This document shows, one piece after another, positions 6,192 through 9,508 of a stretch of 9,508 bases of DNA; within the stretch, counting starts at the first letter, position 1, and each line of letters begins with the position of its first letter. Position numbers and translations under genes: made by a program. The notes under the pieces were generated by a model that ran no database searches, was not told where the DNA came from, and saw nothing but the letters and a program-made list of their open reading frames with translations. This DNA comes from Ferruginibacter sp. (GTDB lineage Bacteria; Bacteroidota; Bacteroidia; Chitinophagales; Chitinophagaceae), in NCBI GenBank assembly GCA_018882645.1, contig VERM01000043.1, positions 1-9,508 of the forward strand. Reading direction: 5' to 3'.

Positions 6192-7568
6192 ATGCCTGAA
6201 ACTGCAGCATCATTCATAGCCAAAAGCACTATTAAGGCTGCCGATTTTGAACATCGGCGTAAAATCAATTTTAATATTGGCAAATACAACCATGCGGTTA
6301 TTGAAGGCAAAAAACAATTTGAGCACCTTGATATCGCCAGAGAACTTGCAAAAAACATCAAGTGGCGAGCAATTGAAAATCTTGACAAACAATTGTTGAC
6401 ATTTGAAAAGAACTTCACCCAAAGGGGGGGCAAAGTAATTTGGGCAGAAACAGGTGAGGAAGCTATCAGTGAAATTCTGAAAATATGTGCCGAAAAAAAC
6501 TGTAAGACAGTGGTCAAAAGCAAGAGCATGGTTACGGAAGAGATACATCTCAACCAATCTCTTGCCATGGCCAATATCAACAGTATCGAAACAGACCTCG
6601 GCGAATATATTCAACAGCTTGACGGCGAAGCTCCTTATCATATTGTTACCCCGGCAATGCATAAAAGCAAAGAAGATGTTGCTCGCCTGTTTGCTGATAA
6701 ATTGGGAACTCCTGGCAATCTGTCTCCAAATGAACTCACACAGGTAGCTAGAAACATCCTCCGTAAAAAATATGTTGAAGCGGAAGTAGGCGTCACTGGA
6801 GCCAATTTCATCATCAGTGACATCGGTGCTATCGCACTCACTGAAAATGAAGGCAATGCCAGACTCAGTTGTGCATTTCCCAAAACTCATATTGTAGTTG
6901 TAGGTATTGAAAAGGTAATTCCATCCATTTCTGATCTCGCTCTATTCTGGCCCTTGTTGAGTACCTATGGCACCGGACAAAAAGTTACAGTATACAATAC
7001 ATTGGTAAGCGGTCCGAGACAGGCAAATGAAAATGATGGCCCTGATGAAATGTATGTGATCCTGCTGGATAACGGTCGTACCAACATTCTTAAAAATCCC
7101 AAACAAAGAGAAAGTCTTTATTGTATCAGATGTGGCTCCTGCCTGAATGCATGTCCGGTTTATAAAAATATTGGCGGCCATGCGTATGGCACTACTTACA
7201 GCGGCCCCATCGGAAGCGTCATCACACCACATCTGCAGGGAATGCAATCATTCAAACATCTGAGTTACGCATCTTCACTTTGCGGCAATTGTACTGATGT
7301 ATGCGCAGTGAAAATCAATTTGCATGAGCTGCTTTTGGAAAACCGCCACGAATCCGTTGAACAAGGACATGCAAGCATTGCAGAAAAAATTGCCTGGAAG
7401 GCATGGAAATTATCCGCCATGCACAGAAATATCATGAATCTTGGCAATGGAAAGATAAAAAATAAAGTAGTCAACAGATTATTCAAAAGCTGGGGTAAGA
7501 ACAGAACGGATCTGGACTTCAGCAAAAAAACGTTCAATCAGCTATGGAGAGAGCGGTATAAAAAATAA
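6192..7568 (+). CDS. LutB-like LUD-domain protein with two 4Fe-4S motifs
   Basis: The 458 residues match LutB of the LutABC L-lactate oxidation system in length and order: a LUD domain (about 70-300) then a ferredoxin-type two-cluster region. Seen in the sequence are GVTGANF (200-206) and ENEGNAR (218-224), both LUD signatures, then the first cluster motif CIRCGSCLNACP (C311, C314, C317, C321) and the second CGNCTDVCA (C364, C367, C371), followed by VKINLHELLLENR. In the second motif the usual Pro after the last Cys is Ala. The C-terminal tail has the W-rich, basic character of the family. LutB is thought to pass electrons from lactate oxidation within a cytoplasmic complex with LutA and LutC. 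Neither partner is next to it: yceI lies 64 nt upstream and a deacetylase-like gene downstream. Partners could be elsewhere, or the protein may have a related redox role. Transcription ends at the hairpin at 7592-7615. Confidence 0.9.
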   Translation: MPETAASFIAKSTIKAADFEHRRKINFNIGKYNHAVIEGKKQFEHLDIARELAKNIKWRAIENLDKQLLTFEKNFTQRGGKVIWAETGEEAISEILKICAEKNCKTVVKSKSMVTEEIHLNQSLAMANINSIETDLGEYIQQLDGEAPYHIVTPAMHKSKEDVARLFADKLGTPGNLSPNELTQVARNILRKKYVEAEVGVTGANFIISDIGAIALTENEGNARLSCAFPKTHIVVVGIEKVIPSISDLALFWPLLSTYGTGQKVTVYNTLVSGPRQANENDGPDEMYVILLDNGRTNILKNPKQRESLYCIRCGSCLNACPVYKNIGGHAYGTTYSGPIGSVITPHLQGMQSFKHLSYASSLCGNCTDVCAVKINLHELLLENRHESVEQGHASIAEKIAWKAWKLSAMHRNIMNLGNGKIKNKVVNRLFKSWGKNRTDLDFSKKTFNQLWRERYKK

Positions 7569-7591
7569 TGCATATTTTAGCTCTGCATTTG

Positions 7592-7615
7592 AAGTCGGTA
7601 TTGCCGGCTTTTTTT
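7592..7615 (+). terminator. Strong Rho-independent terminator after the LUD gene
   Basis: AAGTCGG (7592-7598) pairs with CCGGCTT (7604-7610; one G-T pair) around the loop TATTG, followed by an unbroken T run (7609-7615). It is 23 nt past the LUD stop and points the right way. Its T run ends 6 nt before the next ATG, leaving no room for a separate promoter between them. Confidence 0.85.
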
Positions 7616-7621
7616 GAATGA

Positions 7622-8911
7622 ATGATTGTCATAGTCTCCGATACCAAATCCAACAGACTGAATTATATCTGCAACTTTTTGTTTAGGGAGCAGCTGGGAT
7701 TGGAATACATCATCAGAAACGATATACATCATCAGCACATCGAAGAAGGTTCTTACCTCTTTAATTACACTGAAAAAAAAATAGAATCCGAAGCGTTTCG
7801 ATTGAAACCCGTGGGACTGCTAACAGAGAAGAATATACGTAAACAGCATATCAATGTCTTTGAAAAAAAAGAATATAAGGCCTTTTTTAAAATAGAGGAC
7901 TCGGATTTTGATTTTGATATTCTATCTGCAATTTTTTTTCTGATCAGCAGATACGAAGAATATCTCCCTCATGAAAAAGACATGTATGGAAGATTTTCTC
8001 ATGATCAATCTGTGGCTTATAAAAATGATTTTTTACACCTGCCCCTTGTAAATTCTTGGTTGAATGATTTTGCGGATTGCCTGCAAAAAAAAATCCCGTT
8101 TTTAAAAATCACAAGACCTCCCTTTGAATATATCCCGACGTATGATGTTGACATGGCATGGTCCTTTAAAAAAAAGGGAGTACTTCGAAATATTGGCGGC
8201 TTTATCTCTTCGCCTTCTCTGCAAAGAATACGCGTAGTACTTGGAAAAGAAAAAGACCCCTTTGATTGTTATGAATTTCTGGATGATTTGCACCATAAAA
8301 AAAATTTAGCCCCGGTTTATTTCTTTCTTACAGCGGAACAGAGAGGGAAATATGATAAAAACATATCTCCCCATAAAAGGTCTATGAAAAGACTGATCAA
8401 AAAGATTTCCGAAAACAGCAGGATTGGAATCCATCCATCATGGAAAAGCAATGAAACGGTATCGATTTTAAAAAGAGAAAAAAAGATCTTGGAAATCATC
8501 AGCCAACAATCGGTTGTTTTATCCCGGCAACATTATATCAAATTAAAATTGCCTCATACTTTTGAAAATCTTATTGAAGCAGGTATAACAGAAGACTATA
8601 GTATGGGATACGGCAGCATCAATGGCTTCAGAGCTTCCGTTGCAAGTTCGTTTTTATGGTACAATCTGGAAAAAGAAGAAGAAACCTCATTGCGATTGTT
8701 CCCTTTTTGTTTTATGGATGCCAATGCTCATTTCGAACAAAAACAAAATGCCGAAATTTCCTTTGATGAGCTCATGCGCTATTATCAAGTTTGTAAAGAA
8801 GCGAATGGAATGTTTATCACTATTTTTCACAACTATATGCTGGGAACCGATAAACATTTTGAAGGATGGAAAAATCTTTATCAGCATTTTATAGCTCAGA
8901 TTCGACAATGA
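7622..8911 (+). CDS. Polysaccharide deacetylase-like protein (Bacteroidota type)
   Basis: A 429-residue protein without signal peptide or membrane segment. The N-terminal 130 or so residues match a domain found ahead of NodB-like domains in Bacteroidota (I believe DUF7033; name from memory). The rest resembles a divergent NodB/carbohydrate esterase 4 domain: PTYDVDMAW carries the first acidic motif (D175, D177), IGIHPSW the metal-binding-like His motif (H271-P272-S273-W274), and TIFHN the C-terminal motif (H403). Highly conserved family stretches include SRQHYIKLKLP, GITEDYSMGYGSINGFRAS and RLFPFCFMDAN. If active it would remove acyl groups from a sugar polymer or precursor, inside the cell; no substrate is known. 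The ATG is supported by the conserved MIVIVSDTKSNRLNYI opening. It overlaps the converging EamA gene by 23 nt. A terminator lies just before its start, so it is transcribed either by read-through or from a promoter within or before the end of the LUD gene. Confidence 0.86.
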   Translation: MIVIVSDTKSNRLNYICNFLFREQLGLEYIIRNDIHHQHIEEGSYLFNYTEKKIESEAFRLKPVGLLTEKNIRKQHINVFEKKEYKAFFKIEDSDFDFDILSAIFFLISRYEEYLPHEKDMYGRFSHDQSVAYKNDFLHLPLVNSWLNDFADCLQKKIPFLKITRPPFEYIPTYDVDMAWSFKKKGVLRNIGGFISSPSLQRIRVVLGKEKDPFDCYEFLDDLHHKKNLAPVYFFLTAEQRGKYDKNISPHKRSMKRLIKKISENSRIGIHPSWKSNETVSILKREKKILEIISQQSVVLSRQHYIKLKLPHTFENLIEAGITEDYSMGYGSINGFRASVASSFLWYNLEKEEETSLRLFPFCFMDANAHFEQKQNAEISFDELMRYYQVCKEANGMFITIFHNYMLGTDKHFEGWKNLYQHFIAQIRQ

Positions 8912-9508
8912 TTTTTTGCTGATCTTTCCGGACGCTGTAGTTTACCAGAAATACTCCCGACAGTGTGACCATGGTTCCCCAAATCATACTGACAGTTAGT
9001 TCCTCATGAAGTATCAATGCACCTAAAACAATTGCCACAATCGGATTGGCATAGGCGTACAAAGAGGATATGCTTGGCGGCAATCCTTTCATTGAATGAA
9101 TAAAAGCGATAAAACTGATAATCGAACCAAACACTACAAGATAAAAGATGACAATCCATGCCGACCAGGTAATGCCGGATAGAGGAATGGTTTGCTTTGA
9201 TATAAGACTGATCAAAAATAAGATGACTGAACTGACAAGCATCTGCCATCCAATGCCGTAATAAGGATTGATATTCGTTTTGTTTCTTGCGATGAAAACA
9301 GTACCTAAGCTCCATGATAACATTGCAAATATTGATAGCCCCAAACCAAAAAACATCTTGTCATTGGCTACGACATTCAATTTCTCATAGAATATAAAAG
9401 CAACACCGGTAATCCCTAGTAATAATCCTATAAGTGTAATGGGATTTATTTTTTTACTATTAAAAAAGACTCTTTCAATCAGCACTACGCTCAAAGGATA
9501 CAATGCAC
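8889..9508 (-). CDS. EamA/DMT-family transporter, partial (N-terminus beyond window)
   Basis: Inner-membrane transporter of the drug/metabolite superfamily, usually about 300 residues in ten helices made of two EamA repeats. The frame is open to the window edge, giving about 206 codons: the end of the first repeat (LYPLSVVLIERVFFNSKKINPITLIGLLLG) and the whole second repeat, about six to seven helices. The second repeat shows the typical end PPSISSLYAYANPIVAIVLG followed by a helix with LHEELT and MIWGTMVTLSGVFLV. The TTG at 9501-9503 is an internal leucine of the conserved LYPL, not a start. Substrate cannot be told from the sequence; relatives export amino acids or other small metabolites. 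The gene ends in TAA inside the last codons of the converging deacetylase-like gene, with no terminator hairpin visible between them. Confidence 0.92.
   Translation of the reverse strand, partial: ALYPLSVVLIERVFFNSKKINPITLIGLLLGITGVAFIFYEKLNVVANDKMFFGLGLSIFAMLSWSLGTVFIARNKTNINPYYGIGWQMLVSSVILFLISLISKQTIPLSGITWSAWIVIFYLVVFGSIISFIAFIHSMKGLPPSISSLYAYANPIVAIVLGALILHEELTVSMIWGTMVTLSGVFLVNYSVRKDQQKIIVESEL

Noticed and set aside
6137..6890. Long minus-strand open frames (147 and 226 codons) opposite the LUD gene
   Set aside because: They are antisense shadows of a strongly supported LUD/4Fe-4S gene and show no family features of their own.
9501..9503. TTG as the start of the EamA gene
   Set aside because: The frame stays open to the window edge and LYPL lies inside the first EamA repeat, so the true start is outside the window.

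Overview
The window looks like chromosomal DNA from a member of the phylum Bacteroidota, possibly Chitinophagales or Saprospirales; the order is a guess. The phylum call rests on adjacent gldF and gldG (gliding-motility ABC transporter), a MurF of the type that Bacteroidota fuse to alanine racemase, a deacetylase-like protein typical of the phylum, AT-rich spacers, no Shine-Dalgarno sequences ahead of the starts examined, and promoter-like sites of the Bacteroidota form TAnnTTTG.

Layout. Positions 4745 down to 1 hold a compact minus-strand gene string: gldF, gldG (4-nt ATGA overlap), a TerC/Alx-family membrane protein gene (2-nt gap) and murF (19-nt gap), which runs off the left edge. murF is interrupted by one in-frame TAA at 688-690, while recognisable MurF sequence continues in the same frame on the far side. 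Positions 4746-5536 are non-coding for protein. They hold a tRNA-Leu(CAG) gene on the minus strand, its terminator, a cluster of palindromes, a second copy of the tRNA 3' end 165 nt from the first, and an AT-rich stretch ending in a promoter-like site ahead of yceI. Positions 5537-8911 carry three plus-strand genes: a secreted YceI-family protein, a LutB-like LUD-domain iron-sulfur protein, and a polysaccharide-deacetylase-like protein. A strong terminator lies only 6 nt before the start of the last. At the right edge a minus-strand EamA/DMT transporter, cut by the window end, overlaps the deacetylase-like gene tail to tail by 23 nt.

How the genes relate. GldF and GldG form the membrane part of one ABC transporter (its ATPase GldA is not in the window). 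TerC and MurF share the transcript by position but have no obvious common pathway. The plus-strand genes show no clear shared pathway.

I see no convincing new multi-gene system. The items most worth a second look are the in-frame stop in an essential cell-wall gene, the tRNA-end duplication with its palindrome cluster, and the terminator placed against a start codon.
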